Shown: positions 33,757 through 43,046 of the stretch, in pieces
How positions within the stretch are numbered: position 1 is the stretch's first letter
Layout: the number at the start of each line of letters is the position of its first letter
NCBI GenBank assembly: GCA_002869845.2
Contig: NEWS02000004.1
Span: 851,954 to 915,953, forward strand
From: Nitrospira sp. CG24B
Lineage (GTDB): Bacteria; Nitrospirota; Nitrospiria; Nitrospirales; Nitrospiraceae
Reading direction: 5' to 3'
DNA: 64,000 nucleotides
The notes under the pieces: generated by a model
The model's input: only the letters and a program-made list of their open reading frames with translations
The model's database searches: none
Told to the model about the DNA's origin: nothing
Made by a program: the position numbers and the translations under genes

Positions 33757-34083
33757 TTGTCATCGGGTGCAGCCAATTTCCGCACGGAAGGCTTTCTGCA
33801 CGAAGTCGTGAATCGTCTGCGAGCCTTATCATTCAAGGAAATTGCAAAGTGGCCAGAGTATCCTGACAAGCCCGACATCAATCTGCACGTTCCAGCTGAG
33901 TTAGCCGACTACACATTCACATTGATGAAGGATACGTTACCTGACGGAGATATCCGAATCGGCATTCAATGCTATCGCCACGGCTTCCTCGGCACAGGTC
34001 GAATGACGGTGGACGGATTTGTGGTTTCATCGGACGGGAGAATGCGATCACTCAACGACCAGGACGTTTGGGATTTGACGTGA
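33757..34083 (+). CDS. Hypothetical protein, 108 residues
   Basis: A small soluble protein with a TTG start; GAGGT lies eight bases upstream and a stop codon (33751) closes the frame before it. The sequence FLHEVVNRLRALSFKEIAKW, then INLHVPAELADYTFTLMKD, then IRIGIQCYRHGFLGTGRMTV has a sensible helix-then-strand pattern. I know no family. The end, SDGRMRSLNDQDVWDLT, is compact. It follows the graveyard of duplicated fragments and precedes the SDR gene by 127 bases. Coding potential is moderate. Confidence 0.5.
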   Translation: MSSGAANFRTEGFLHEVVNRLRALSFKEIAKWPEYPDKPDINLHVPAELADYTFTLMKDTLPDGDIRIGIQCYRHGFLGTGRMTVDGFVVSSDGRMRSLNDQDVWDLT

Positions 34084-34210
34084 GTTCTATGATCGTTCTC
34101 CGTTCACATCAAGCGAATCGACTGGCCACCAGTTACGATCAACGGTCTTCTGTACAACTTGCTATCAAACCAGGAAGTTACGCATCAAAACACTCATCTG
34201 CGAGCTGAAA

Positions 34211-34969
34211 ATGTCTACTCATAAATATATGCTTAAAACCAATGACAAGTACGGAAGACTTAAAGAAAAAGTTGCGATCGTCACGGGTAGTAGCAGCGGA
34301 ATCGGCAAGGCCATTGCGCTTCGGTTTGGTCAGGAAGGTGCCAGAGTGGTCGTCGCTGCGAGGAGGATAGCTCTGTGCGAGCAGACTGTTGCGCAAATCA
34401 GGGAGCAGGGTGGGGAGGCGTTGGCCATTCAGACCGATGTTGCCGACGAGCGGCAGGTGGAACGACTGATCTCAGAGACGGTAACCCGCTATGGTCGACT
34501 CGATATTCTCGTTAACAATGCTGGTATCGGTGGCGGGAGTCGAGTGGCGGACACGAGCACCGAGGCATTTGATCAGGTCTTGAATGTCAATTTGCGCGGC
34601 ACGTTCTTCTGCTGTCGAGCGGGCTTTCGGCAGATGAAACAACAGGGTGGTGGAGTGATCATTAACATGTCGAGTGTGGCCGGCGTACAGGCTTGGGCAG
34701 GCACCGGGACGTACAGCGCTTCAAAGCACGGCATCATGGCACTCACCAAGTCATTGGCGGATGAAGGCCGTCAATATAACATCAAAGTCAGCGCGATCTG
34801 TCCAGGGGCCGTGGCAGACGAGCTGGTAGATGCGTCTCCGACGGACATCGAACGCAGTGAAAAGATCGACCCGTTCGACGTGGCCGAAGCGGCCATATAC
34901 CTTTCGACGCTTGGAAAGCATGCAGTGGTGCACCAGATCGTCATTGACCGGGCAGGCGCGGATTGGTGA
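34211..34969 (+). CDS. Short-chain dehydrogenase/reductase
   Basis: A classical SDR of 252 residues. The cofactor motif is TGSSSGIGKAIALRF (about residues 26-40), followed by NNAGIG (about 98), the catalytic Ser in INMSSVAGVQ and the Tyr-x-x-x-Lys pair in GTYSASKHGIMAL. The Arg pair after the second strand (VVVAARRIAL) suggests NADPH preference. Substrate cannot be told; the similarity in length and the ICPGAV segment fit 3-oxoacyl reductase-like or alcohol dehydrogenase SDRs. The ribosome binding site is weak. It converges on rbgA. Confidence 0.88.
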   Translation: MSTHKYMLKTNDKYGRLKEKVAIVTGSSSGIGKAIALRFGQEGARVVVAARRIALCEQTVAQIREQGGEALAIQTDVADERQVERLISETVTRYGRLDILVNNAGIGGGSRVADTSTEAFDQVLNVNLRGTFFCCRAGFRQMKQQGGGVIINMSSVAGVQAWAGTGTYSASKHGIMALTKSLADEGRQYNIKVSAICPGAVADELVDASPTDIERSEKIDPFDVAEAAIYLSTLGKHAVVHQIVIDRAGADW

Positions 34970-35203
34970 AGCTCCACGGTCGTTGAGAGAATACCGGACA
35001 GCAGTTTCTATCACATCCCAATAATCGTGCAACTCGCACGATCCGGAGGCGGACTCAACATCTCAACCTGACTGCCCCTCTTCCTTGTGCCCACGATGTC
35101 TTTGATTTTTGAGAAGTGGTACCCGAGAAAATTCGAGAAGGAAGAGTCGCAGGCCGCCATTCCATTAGGACCGATAACCCCGCTTCCGGCGCTTGAGGAG
35201 CCT

Positions 35204-35226
35204 CCAGCCCACGCCCTTCGGGCTGG
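35204..35226. terminator. Hairpin after rbgA
   Basis: CCAGCCC and GGGCTGG, separated by nine bases, form a seven-base-pair stem six bases beyond the rbgA stop. No T-run follows on the minus strand, so activity is uncertain. Confidence 0.35.
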
Positions 35227-35232
35227 TTCAGA

Positions 35233-36087
35233 CTACGCTGTGTGCCCTACCCCTGGAACTTCCAAACTGGCACGGCCCAGCGTGCCATCGCGGTAGTCGG
35301 AGAGGAGAATCCTCGCGGCCTTATCCCGGTCCAACGCCCCGCCGCTTCCGGCCAGCAGACAGCCGCGCTTTCTGGCGATCGCTTCAATCACCCTCGCGCT
35401 GGTCAGCCCCTCTACCCCAAATCCGTAGCGGGCCGTGAGTCTGGCGGGATACCGCATGAGCAGCTTCCCGGCGAGAAAGTCGGCGACAGTTTCATCATCC
35501 ACGACCGTGTGCCCAACGGCATTGATCGTCGCAAGCAACAAACCCACCTCAGGGTCCTTGATCGTCCCCCAGAGCAGTCCAGGCGAGTCGATGATGGCCA
35601 TCTGGTCACCCAATTTGTGCCGCTGTTGAACTTTGGTCACCGCCGGTTCATCCCCCACACGGGCGATGCGCCGCTTCAGGAGCGTATTCATCAAGGTCGA
35701 CTTGCCGACATTGGGAACACCCATGATCAGCATACGCAGCGGCTTCACACTGCTGTTGCGATGGGGAGCGAGTTGCTGGGAGAGCCGGGGAATCTTGGCA
35801 GCATCACCCGCACCTTTGCACGATAGAGCCACGGCCAAGACGCCTTCTTGTTGGTTGAACCGTTCGAGCCAGACCTTTGTGACCGCCGAGTCGGCAAGAT
35901 CGGCTTTGTTGAGAACTTTCAAGCACGGGCGCTGCCGGGGCAGCCGCAGCTCTTCGATCAATGGATTGGAACTGGCCTGGGGGGCACGCGCATCCAGCAC
36001 CTCGACAATGACATCGATCACCTCCATCGTCTTGACCGCTTCTTTGCGCGCGGCATTCATGTGACCAGGAAACCACTGTATCGACAT
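35233..36087 (-). CDS. rbgA: Ribosome biogenesis GTPase YlqF/RbgA
   Basis: A circularly permuted GTPase needed late in 50S subunit assembly. At 284 residues it has the usual length. The N-terminus IQWFPGHMNAARKEAVKTME is diagnostic. The motifs appear in permuted order: NKADLAD (G4) near residue 60, SCKGAGD (G5), GVPNVGKSTLMNTLL (P-loop) near 124 and DSPGLLWG (G3) near 166. The C-terminal domain (YGFGVEGLTSARVIEAIARK) should touch ribosomal RNA. It converges with the SDR gene. Confidence 0.95.
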   Translation of the reverse strand: MSIQWFPGHMNAARKEAVKTMEVIDVIVEVLDARAPQASSNPLIEELRLPRQRPCLKVLNKADLADSAVTKVWLERFNQQEGVLAVALSCKGAGDAAKIPRLSQQLAPHRNSSVKPLRMLIMGVPNVGKSTLMNTLLKRRIARVGDEPAVTKVQQRHKLGDQMAIIDSPGLLWGTIKDPEVGLLLATINAVGHTVVDDETVADFLAGKLLMRYPARLTARYGFGVEGLTSARVIEAIARKRGCLLAGSGGALDRDKAARILLSDYRDGTLGRASLEVPGVGHTA

Positions 36088-36452
36088 ACTGAAGCATCTT
36101 TCTGATCAAGAGGACAGACTGACAGCGTCGCAGAGAGGGGCAAGAGACGTCAAGCACAGACCCTACAGGCGCAGGCAGTCACCAGGAAGTCGAGTGGTAC
36201 CAATGATATGAGAATCCGGCATCGAGAGTGGGCAACAGCGATTTGAGCTGTACGGCCAGGCCCATGTCTCCGCTCACGTGGAGGCGACCGGTCGTCACAC
36301 TGGCTGGAACAGTATTAACACGTGCGGACTGTCAGCGTAGTAAAGACAGCCTCAGAGGGCCGGCATAGCTCAGTAGAGATCATTACAGGCTCACCTTCTT
36401 TATGGTGAGCCCGTAGGCATTGCAGATACAGACATTCCACTCGTGTGGAATC
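36088..36452. other. Intergenic region holding a tRNA-like fragment and a hairpin
   Basis: About 365 bases without a gene between rbgA and the RsbRD-like gene, both on the minus strand. Two items stand out. GCCGGCATAGCTCAGTAGAG at 36359-36378 equals the 5' end of many tRNAs (acceptor stem and start of the D arm) but no tRNA body follows. GGCTCACC and GGTGAGCC at 36388-36411 form an eight-base-pair stem with an eight-base loop, 41 bases beyond the stop of the RsbRD-like gene, and may terminate it. Confidence 0.55.
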
Positions 36453-36938
36453 TTACGCGTGCACTTTCTGATGATCGTCCCGGCGCCTGCGGAGATTCGA
36501 TCCGATGCGCGTCCGCTCACGCTCATACCCCATGGCGGTGTAATACAAGGCGCGATCGAAGAACTGGCCGAGGATGTGCATCAGTTCCAGCTCTCCCTGC
36601 AGTTGCATAGGAGTATCGGAAAACCCTTCGCGTTGGACGAAGGCTGTCATGTGTTCTCTCGTAGCGGTGATGGCCCAGAGAAAGTGGCTATAGGCGACAC
36701 CCTGTGCGGCACGGCGGGCACCTAGCTCTGTGTAGCGCTGTTCAACCTCCGCCTCGGTCAGGTCCATCAACCAATTATTCAAGTTTTGGTAGATCTCACG
36801 GGTGCGGGCTTGGAGCTCGTCCGCTGGGACTTTACGGAGATCGCTACAGCGGGGAGAGTTCCACACCTTTTCGCTGAGCTCTCGGGCAAGCTGTTCGGAG
36901 TTTTTCTCGATGAGCCGCACCAATCGGCGTGCCGGCAT
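36453..36938 (-). CDS. RsbRD-N-like sensor domain protein
   Basis: A 161-residue helical protein. The start at 36938 (MPARRLVRLIEKN) is fixed by GGAGGTG ahead of it; the frame is open further upstream but without a start site. The sequence LIEKNSEQLARELSEKVWNS, then LQARTREIYQNLNNWLMD, and YSHFLWAITATREHMTAFVQ resembles the N-terminal globin-like domain of RsbRD (PF14361), found alone here without a STAS partner. Stand-alone forms probably sense a small ligand or bind partners. It points away from purH, sharing the promoter region of about 320 bases. Confidence 0.7.
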   Translation of the reverse strand: MPARRLVRLIEKNSEQLARELSEKVWNSPRCSDLRKVPADELQARTREIYQNLNNWLMDLTEAEVEQRYTELGARRAAQGVAYSHFLWAITATREHMTAFVQREGFSDTPMQLQGELELMHILGQFFDRALYYTAMGYERERTRIGSNLRRRRDDHQKVHA

Positions 36939-37165
36939 AGCGCACCTCCATTTAATTGGTTGTGTACAGGAATATCTGCGCTTCCTCGCCAGGGCAGACA
37001 ATACTTGAATGATGCCGTCAAGGTCAATGACACGTTCGTCGGGGCTGGCAGATGCCGCCTTCCCATCTCGGTGTAGAGAAACATGCCCTTCAACCATCTC
37101 CGCCGCTCCTCTCACGGATCGAAAGAAGTCCTCATCTCAGGTTGGATAATTGGACGCCTGTTGCC

Positions 37166-37194
37166 TTGAACTTACCCCACCCATTTGCTATTCT
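37166..37194 (+). promoter_or_regulatory. Predicted sigma-70 promoter of purH
   Basis: TTGAAC at 37166-37171 and TATTCT at 37189-37194 are separated by 17 bases, close to the sigma-70 consensus. Transcription would start near 37201, giving a leader of about 58 bases to the purH ATG. The rest of the 36939-37258 gap shows no gene; the opposite promoter for the RsbRD-like gene was not found. Confidence 0.55.
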
Positions 37195-37258
37195 TCGCCC
37201 ACCTTTCGTAGTCGACATATCTCATCCACATCTACACACGATTCCAAGGAGTACTCAC

Positions 37259-38812
37259 ATGGCCGGCATCAAGCGGGCGTTGATCAGTGTTTCAGATAAG
37301 ACCGGGGTCATCGAAATGGCAAAGGGGCTGAACGCGATTGGCGCGGAGATTTTGTCTACGGGGGGAACAGCCAAAGCGTTGCGCGACGCCGGGATAAAAG
37401 TCACGGATGTCGCAGCCTACACGGGCTCACCGGAGATTCTCGATGGTCGGGTGAAAACGTTGCACCCCAAGATTCATGGCGGCTTGCTGGGACGCCGCTC
37501 CCTGCCTGCGCATGTCGAGCAGATGACTCAACATGGGATCGGTCCCATCGATGTGGTGGTGGTCAACCTCTACCCCTTTGAAGCCACGATCGCCAAACCC
37601 GACTGCCGTTTCGAGGATGCCATTGAACAGATCGATATCGGTGGCCCATCCATGCTGCGGTCAGCCGCGAAGAATCATGACGATGTGCTCGTTGTCGTCG
37701 ATCCTGCCGATTATTCACGTGTACTGGAAGCGGTGAACGGCAATAGGGTGACCCCAGCACTGCGTCGTGAGTTGGCCATGAAGGTGTTCCAGCATACATC
37801 CCGCTATGACGGATTGATCGCCGGCTACCTGGAGAAACACGCTCAGGCCAGGGAGATCAAGTTCCCGAAAGTGTTGTCGCTGCAGTTTGAGTTGGCTGAG
37901 TCCCTCCGCTACGGAGAAAACCCTCACCAGCAGGGCGCGTTTTATCGTGAATTGGACAGCAAGGAGCCATCTGTTGCTCGCGGAAAGATCTTGCATGGCA
38001 AAGCGATGTCCTACAATAACTTCCTCGATGCGAATTCCGCGCTCGAGTTGGTGAAGGAATATGAGGAGACGGCTGTCGCAATCATCAAGCACAATAATCC
38101 CTGTGGGGTGGCACTCGGTGAGACGCCGGTGGAGGCGTACGTCAAGGCGAGAGAGACGGATCCCGTGTCTGCCTTCGGCGGGGTGATTGCCTTCAACCGG
38201 CCGGTGGATTTGGCGGCTGCCAAGGAAATCACGTCTACGTTTGTTGAGGTCGTGATTGCTCCAGGATTTATTGAAGATGCCTTGGCTGAATTGAAGAGGA
38301 AGAAGGATTTACGTCTATTAGACGTGGGCCCCTTGACGAAGGTGAAGCAGGAAGGATTCGATCTGAAGAAACTTGTCGGCGGACTCATCGTGCAAGATCG
38401 GGATCTCGGGGTGTTGCCGGATCTTCGGACGCTTGCCGTGCCGACCATCCGTAAGCCGACAGATGAAGAATATGCCGCGTGTGCGTTTGCATGGAAAGTC
38501 TGCAAACACGTCAAGTCTAACGCCATCATCTATGCCAAGCCAGGCCAGACCGTCGGCATCGGGGCAGGACAGATGAGTCGTGTGGATTCCGTGAAATTGG
38601 CGGCCATGAAGGCGCAAATGCCTGTCAAAGGCTGTGTCATGGCCTCCGATGCGTTCTTTCCATTCCGCGATGGCCTCGATGCTGCAGCCGAAGTCGGGAT
38701 CACAGCCGTCATTCAACCAGGCGGATCGATCCGAGATCCGGAAGTTGTCAAAGCCGCGGATGAACATGGAATGGCGATGCTTCTCACCGGAATGCGGCAT
38801 TTTAGACATTGA
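37259..38812 (+). CDS. purH: Bifunctional AICAR formyltransferase / IMP cyclohydrolase
   Basis: Catalyses the last two steps of purine synthesis to IMP. The ATG at 37259 ([16 protein letters not shown]) has AAGGAG eight bases upstream, giving the typical length of 517 residues; the frame is open further upstream but that is not coding. Motifs of the cyclohydrolase part are [16 protein letters not shown] and [13 protein letters not shown]; those of the transformylase part are the Lys-His in [26 protein letters not shown] and the C-terminal [11 protein letters not shown] and QPGGSIRD. purD follows 124 bases downstream. Confidence 0.97.
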   Translation: MAGIKRALISVSDKTGVIEMAKGLNAIGAEILSTGGTAKALRDAGIKVTDVAAYTGSPEILDGRVKTLHPKIHGGLLGRRSLPAHVEQMTQHGIGPIDVVVVNLYPFEATIAKPDCRFEDAIEQIDIGGPSMLRSAAKNHDDVLVVVDPADYSRVLEAVNGNRVTPALRRELAMKVFQHTSRYDGLIAGYLEKHAQAREIKFPKVLSLQFELAESLRYGENPHQQGAFYRELDSKEPSVARGKILHGKAMSYNNFLDANSALELVKEYEETAVAIIKHNNPCGVALGETPVEAYVKARETDPVSAFGGVIAFNRPVDLAAAKEITSTFVEVVIAPGFIEDALAELKRKKDLRLLDVGPLTKVKQEGFDLKKLVGGLIVQDRDLGVLPDLRTLAVPTIRKPTDEEYAACAFAWKVCKHVKSNAIIYAKPGQTVGIGAGQMSRVDSVKLAAMKAQMPVKGCVMASDAFFPFRDGLDAAAEVGITAVIQPGGSIRDPEVVKAADEHGMAMLLTGMRHFRH

Positions 38813-38936
38813 GAACGATCGCGAGCCGTGATGAGTGATGGGTGAGTAGTTGACTCGTCTCCTGTTGCCACGATTATCTACCCACACCGTCTTCCTTCTT
38901 AACTCGTCACGTATCACACGTCACTGAGGACCTGAC

Positions 38937-40211
38937 ATGAAAATTCTCGTTGTCGGCAGTGGGGGACGTGAGCATGCAATAGTGTGGAAGCTCGCACAAA
39001 GTCCCCGTAAGCCGATCCTGTACTGTGCTCCCGGCAATGCGGGGATCGCGTCATTGGCGAACTGCATCCCGATTAAGTCGGACGATATTGCCGGTCTGAA
39101 GAACTTCGCCCTCCAAGAAAAGATTGATGTGACCGTAATCGGCCCAGAAGCGCCGCTCGCGCTAGGCATCGTGGATGAATTCCGCAAAGCTCGGCTCAAA
39201 GTGTTTGGACCGACCAGGAATGCCGCCCGCCTGGAAGCGAGTAAGGTCTTCTCGAAGGACGTCATGGCACAAGCCAAGATCCGGACGGCTCATGCCAAGA
39301 GTTTCGAAAAAATCAAGGATGCACTGGCCTATGTCGAGCAGCAGACGCTACCGGTCGTGATTAAAGCGGACGGGCTGGCTCAAGGAAAAGGCGTCATCAT
39401 TGCAACCACTCAAGACCAAGCAAAAGAGGCAATCATCGATTCGATGGAGAAGGCCGTGTTCGGCCAAGCCGGAAAACAGGTGCTGATCGAGCAGTTTCTC
39501 GACGGCGAGGAACTGACGATCATGGCGTTTACCGATGGCAAGACCGTGGTGCCGATGCCACCAGCGCAGGATCATAAACGGGTCGGCGATGGAGACACAG
39601 GCCTAAACACCGGTGGGATGGGCGCCTATTGCCCGGCACCACTGGGAACATCCAAGATCCAAGATCACGTCCGTTGCGAGGTCTTACAGCCGATGGTAGA
39701 CGCCATGGCGCGGCTTGGTTCGCCGTTTCAAGGTGTCCTGTATGCCGGACTGATGGTAGTGAATGGGACGCCATATGTGCTCGAATTCAACGCTCGTATG
39801 GGCGATCCAGAAACTCAAGTCGTGTTGCCCTTGCTGAAGAATGACTTAGTTGATGTTCTTGAAGCGGTGATAGAACACCGGCTTGACCAACTTCCTGTTG
39901 AGTGGCATTCGGACGCGACGGTCTGCGTGGTCATGGCATCGGGAGGCTACCCTGGTACCTATCAGCAGGGAATACCGCTCGCTGGACTCCCCACGGCGAC
40001 AACCTTATCGGACTCCTCCGTGGTCTTTCATGCAGGAACAGCACAGAGAGGGCATGAAATCGTGACAGCAGGAGGCCGGGTCCTCGGCGTACTCGGTCGA
40101 GGGCGAACGTTATTGGAGGCACAAGGCGAGGCCTATCGAGTCGCGAAGACGATCTCTTTCGAGGGCTGTCACTTCCGAACGGATATCGCACACCGGGCTC
40201 TGAAGACATAA
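38937..40211 (+). CDS. purD: Phosphoribosylamine-glycine ligase
   Basis: An ATP-grasp enzyme of purine synthesis, 424 residues, standard length. Motifs: KILVVGSGGREHAIVWKL at the N-terminus, VIGPEAPLALGIVDEF, PVVIKADGLAQGKGVIIAT, EELTIMAFTDGKTVVPMPPA and TGGMGAYCPAPL, plus YVLEFNARMGDPETQVVLPL with the metal-binding Glu and Asn. GAGG precedes the ATG. The gene lies downstream of purH on the same strand; the purH-purD pairing is a common arrangement. Confidence 0.97.
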   Translation: MKILVVGSGGREHAIVWKLAQSPRKPILYCAPGNAGIASLANCIPIKSDDIAGLKNFALQEKIDVTVIGPEAPLALGIVDEFRKARLKVFGPTRNAARLEASKVFSKDVMAQAKIRTAHAKSFEKIKDALAYVEQQTLPVVIKADGLAQGKGVIIATTQDQAKEAIIDSMEKAVFGQAGKQVLIEQFLDGEELTIMAFTDGKTVVPMPPAQDHKRVGDGDTGLNTGGMGAYCPAPLGTSKIQDHVRCEVLQPMVDAMARLGSPFQGVLYAGLMVVNGTPYVLEFNARMGDPETQVVLPLLKNDLVDVLEAVIEHRLDQLPVEWHSDATVCVVMASGGYPGTYQQGIPLAGLPTATTLSDSSVVFHAGTAQRGHEIVTAGGRVLGVLGRGRTLLEAQGEAYRVAKTISFEGCHFRTDIAHRALKT

Positions 40212-40483
40212 ACCGGGACAGTCACTCTTCTCGAGCAACCCATTCAGTGAACACATTGATCTCACCCCGATCTCTCATCCACGCAGCTTGTTAGAGCCAC
40301 CTGGATCTAGCCCAGGAAGTTGCCGTAGATCCGAACATCCGTGGCCGATCTTCTTCTCAGCCAATTCCTGCGATCTGTTACAATATCCTTCCACGAGAGT
40401 CAGTGTACAACATGCAAGGGACACAGCATGTCTACACCAGCACCTGGTAAAGACAGATTATTTCTGATGAAAGGGGAATGGCC

Positions 40484-40921
40484 ATGACACGCCATCCGAT
40501 GCGGGTACTCAGTACAGTCGTTGCTTTCGGCTTCGCCCTTGGCCTTATTGGATGTGATTATTGGCCGCCAGCCTTGCAGGCTGAGATTGAACAATTGCGG
40601 TCGGAAGCCCAAACCCTGACCATAGAGAAGACTCAGCTTCAGGCCCAGGTCACCGACTTAACTCAGACCAAACAAGAGCTGCAGGGGCAGTTTGATGAAC
40701 TGAGCCGTATCAGCCGAGAAAAAACTGGTATGATCACCAGCCTCCAAAATCAGCTGGATGCGACCCGCGCGAGGGCATTGAAGGCCATGGCTCCGAAGAC
40801 ACCGCCTCATAAAAATAAGGCACAACCAACCGGAAGGACCGCGACCAAACTACCCACTAGAAGCATCCCGAAAACGCCGACAGGCAAACACCAGACTCCC
40901 GTGGGAATGGGTGTCCGATAA
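40484..40921 (+). CDS. Coiled-coil lipoprotein, small
   Basis: A 145-residue lipoprotein. The ATG at 40484 is chosen over that at 40478, because the AAAGGGG ribosome site would be too close to the latter. The signal VVAFGFALGLIGCDYW contains a lipobox with Cys. The central part (LQAEIEQLRSEAQTLTIEKT onwards to LQNQLDATRARALKAM) is coiled coil of about 70 residues, in the style of Lpp-like spacers. The C-terminal 45 residues are basic and rich in Pro, Thr and Lys and could bind peptidoglycan or another polyanion. Its function is not known. It converges on the FmdB-type gene. Confidence 0.7.
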   Translation: MTRHPMRVLSTVVAFGFALGLIGCDYWPPALQAEIEQLRSEAQTLTIEKTQLQAQVTDLTQTKQELQGQFDELSRISREKTGMITSLQNQLDATRARALKAMAPKTPPHKNKAQPTGRTATKLPTRSIPKTPTGKHQTPVGMGVR

Positions 40922-40934
40922 TCGACCCACGAGT

Positions 40935-41327
40935 CTATTTTGAAGAGGAGGGCGTCGTTGTACTCGGTGTAGACGTTGATGAGCTGCTCGACGCCGCAGT
41001 CGACGTCACTGTAGAAGAAGAAGGGGCAGGGCTTGATGGAGCAGCCGCGACCGGCTCCTTCTTTTCCCCGGCATTCTTCTCTCCGGAACTCTTTTCCCCT
41101 GAACTTGTCCCACCGGTTTCGCTGCCCGTGCTGGACGGAGGTTTGAGCTTGTCGGAATAGTCGGTGACGTACCAGCCGCTCCCCTTAAACATGATTCCAG
41201 GCGATGAAATAAGCCGTCTGATTGCTTTCCCACACCGGTCACAGGTCGAGAGCGGATCATCCTTGATGCTCTGCTTCACTTCAAAGCGATACGAACAGCC
41301 GTCGCACTGATATTCATAAATCGGCAC
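40935..41327 (-). CDS. FmdB-family zinc-ribbon protein with Ser-rich tail
   Basis: A 130-residue protein. A GTG start at 41327 fits the family N-terminus (PIYEYQCDGCSYRFEV) and has AGGGGGGA upstream. Two Cys pairs, CDGC and CDRC, make the FmdB zinc ribbon, followed by GIMFKGSGWYVTDY, also typical. The C-terminal 65 residues are low-complexity: repeated GEKSSGEKNAGEKKE, then a long Ser/Thr run. FmdB proteins are putative regulators, named from formamidase operons; actual function is unsettled. The tail looks variable and may be disordered. Confidence 0.85.
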   Translation of the reverse strand: MPIYEYQCDGCSYRFEVKQSIKDDPLSTCDRCGKAIRRLISSPGIMFKGSGWYVTDYSDKLKPPSSTGSETGGTSSGEKSSGEKNAGEKKEPVAAAPSSPAPSSSTVTSTAASSSSSTSTPSTTTPSSSK

Positions 41328-41367
41328 CGGTTTCCCCCCTCTTATCGTTGCAGCGACCTCAATTCTC

Positions 41368-42561
41368 TTACACCAACTTCGCGAACGCCTGCCCCATTCG
41401 CTCAAGTCCTCGGGTGATATTCGTCATGCTGGTGGCATAGGAGAGCCGGAGATGCTCCAGACTTCCAAACGGTTCACCCGGAACGACCGCGATCCGCGTA
41501 TCATGCAAGAGATACTGCGCCAGGTCATTCGGGGTCTTCAGCACTCCCGAAGGGCCACGTTTCCCCAACAAGCCTTTCACATTAGGGAAGGCGTAGAAGG
41601 CCCCACTCGGCATTCGGCATGACACACCGGGAATCTTGTTCAACCCTTCCACAATGGCAGTTCGACGGCGGGAAAACTCTTCCACCATTATGCGCGTGAA
41701 GGGCTCCCCAAGGCGCAATGCAGCGACGGCGGCCTTTTGCGAGATGGAGCAAGGATTCGACGTGCTCTGGCTCTGAATATTGGCCATCGCGGTCAACAGA
41801 TCCTTGGGACCGGCCGCGTACCCGATTCGCCACCCTGTCATGGCGTAAGACTTTGAGACGCCATTGATAATGATGGTGCGTGCTGCGATCTCTGGTCCCA
41901 ACGAGGCAATGCTGATGTGCGTCGCCCCATCGTAGAGCACCTTTTCATAAATTTCATCAGATATCACCAGAAGGTCATGCCGGACCGCTACTGAGGCAAT
42001 CTGTTCCAGCGTCGCCCGATCATACGTTGCCCCAGTAGGGTTGCATGGGCTGTTCACAATGATGGCCTTGGTTCTCGGCGTAATGAGTCGTTCCAACTCT
42101 GGAGTATGAACTGCGTATCCGTCCTCTTCTTTGGTCGGTAACAGAACCGGCGTCGCATCGTTGAGCAGCGCCTGATCTGCATACGAAACCCAGTAGGGGA
42201 TCGGAATGATGATCTCGTCACCCGCTTCGAGCAAGGCCTCCGCCAAATTATAGAGCGAGTGCTTTGCCCCGCAGGAGACAAGGATTTGGGACTTCTCATA
42301 TCGGAGTCCAAGTTCAGCTTGCAGCTTGTCAGCAATCGCGCTCCGCAACTCATCGATCCCAGATGAAGGCGTGTACTTCGTAAATCCCGCGCGTATGGCC
42401 GCTTCTGCCGCGGCCTTCACCGGCTCTGGCGTGTCGAAATCTGGTTCTCCGGCTGAAAAGTCGATGACATCGAGTCCTTGCGCGGCCATGGCCTTGGCAG
42501 TTGCAGCCATGGCCAACGTCGGAGAGGGCGCAATACGACCGACACGTGCTGCCAATTTCAT
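41368..42561 (-). CDS. Aspartate aminotransferase-like PLP enzyme (class I)
   Basis: A fold-type-I aminotransferase of 397 residues. PLP-site motifs: the Asn in NSPCNPTGATYDR, the Asp and Tyr in ISDEIYEKVLYDG, the Schiff-base Lys in GVSKSYAMTGWRIGYAAGP, and the substrate-binding Arg near the C-terminus (LRLSYATSM). The N-terminal FSAGEPDFDTPEPVKAAAE matches the Igamma aspartate aminotransferase group (Thermus/Bacillus type), which may also act on prephenate. Its ATG overlaps the stop of coaD by four bases. It is the last gene of the rsmD-coaD-aminotransferase operon. Confidence 0.92.
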   Translation of the reverse strand: MKLAARVGRIAPSPTLAMAATAKAMAAQGLDVIDFSAGEPDFDTPEPVKAAAEAAIRAGFTKYTPSSGIDELRSAIADKLQAELGLRYEKSQILVSCGAKHSLYNLAEALLEAGDEIIIPIPYWVSYADQALLNDATPVLLPTKEEDGYAVHTPELERLITPRTKAIIVNSPCNPTGATYDRATLEQIASVAVRHDLLVISDEIYEKVLYDGATHISIASLGPEIAARTIIINGVSKSYAMTGWRIGYAAGPKDLLTAMANIQSQSTSNPCSISQKAAVAALRLGEPFTRIMVEEFSRRRTAIVEGLNKIPGVSCRMPSGAFYAFPNVKGLLGKRGPSGVLKTPNDLAQYLLHDTRIAVVPGEPFGSLEHLRLSYATSMTNITRGLERMGQAFAKLV

Positions 42562-43046
42562 GATTTGAGACTCCGGATACGAGATTGAAGGCGTTGGGCG
42601 ACTTCCGGATGAAGAAAATCGACCAAATCTCCACCGTGTTGTGCCACATCTTTGATGATCGTCGAAGACAAGTATGAGTATTCTTCGCTCGGCATCAAAA
42701 ATACCGTCTCCACCGTCTTCGCAAGCTTTCGGTTAATGAGCGCCATCTGAAATTCATGCTCAAAGTCTGAAATGGCGCGCAAGCCACGGATGATTGCATG
42801 GGCGCCTGAACGCTCAACATAGTTGACGAGCAACCCATCGAACGGTGTCACCTCAACCTGTCCGACATCCTTCATGACCAGCTGTACCATATCAAGGCGT
42901 TCAGCCAAATTGAAGAGCGGATGTTTCGACGGATTTGGAGCAACAGCCACGATCACCTTGTCGAATATGCGGAGGCTTCGGGTGATGATGTCAGCGTGGC
43001 CATGTGTAATAGGATCAAACGTGCCTGGATAGATGCCGATTTTCAT
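42558..43046 (-). CDS. coaD: Phosphopantetheine adenylyltransferase
   Basis: Fourth step of coenzyme A synthesis, a nucleotidyltransferase of 162 residues. The motif GIYPGTFDPITHGHADII includes the TxGH-type ATP site; others are VAVAPNPSKHPLFNLAERLD, RGLRAISDFEHEFQMALINR and YSYLSSTIIKDVAQHGGDL, all characteristic. It overlaps both rsmD upstream and the aminotransferase downstream by four bases, so all three are translationally coupled. rsmD-coaD adjacency is widespread. Confidence 0.97.
   Translation of the reverse strand: MKIGIYPGTFDPITHGHADIITRSLRIFDKVIVAVAPNPSKHPLFNLAERLDMVQLVMKDVGQVEVTPFDGLLVNYVERSGAHAIIRGLRAISDFEHEFQMALINRKLAKTVETVFLMPSEEYSYLSSTIIKDVAQHGGDLVDFLHPEVAQRLQSRIRSLKS

Noticed and set aside
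37052-37258. 69-codon extension in front of purH
   Set aside because: The family starts at MAGIKRAL and AAGGAG lies just before that ATG; the extension crosses the predicted promoter.
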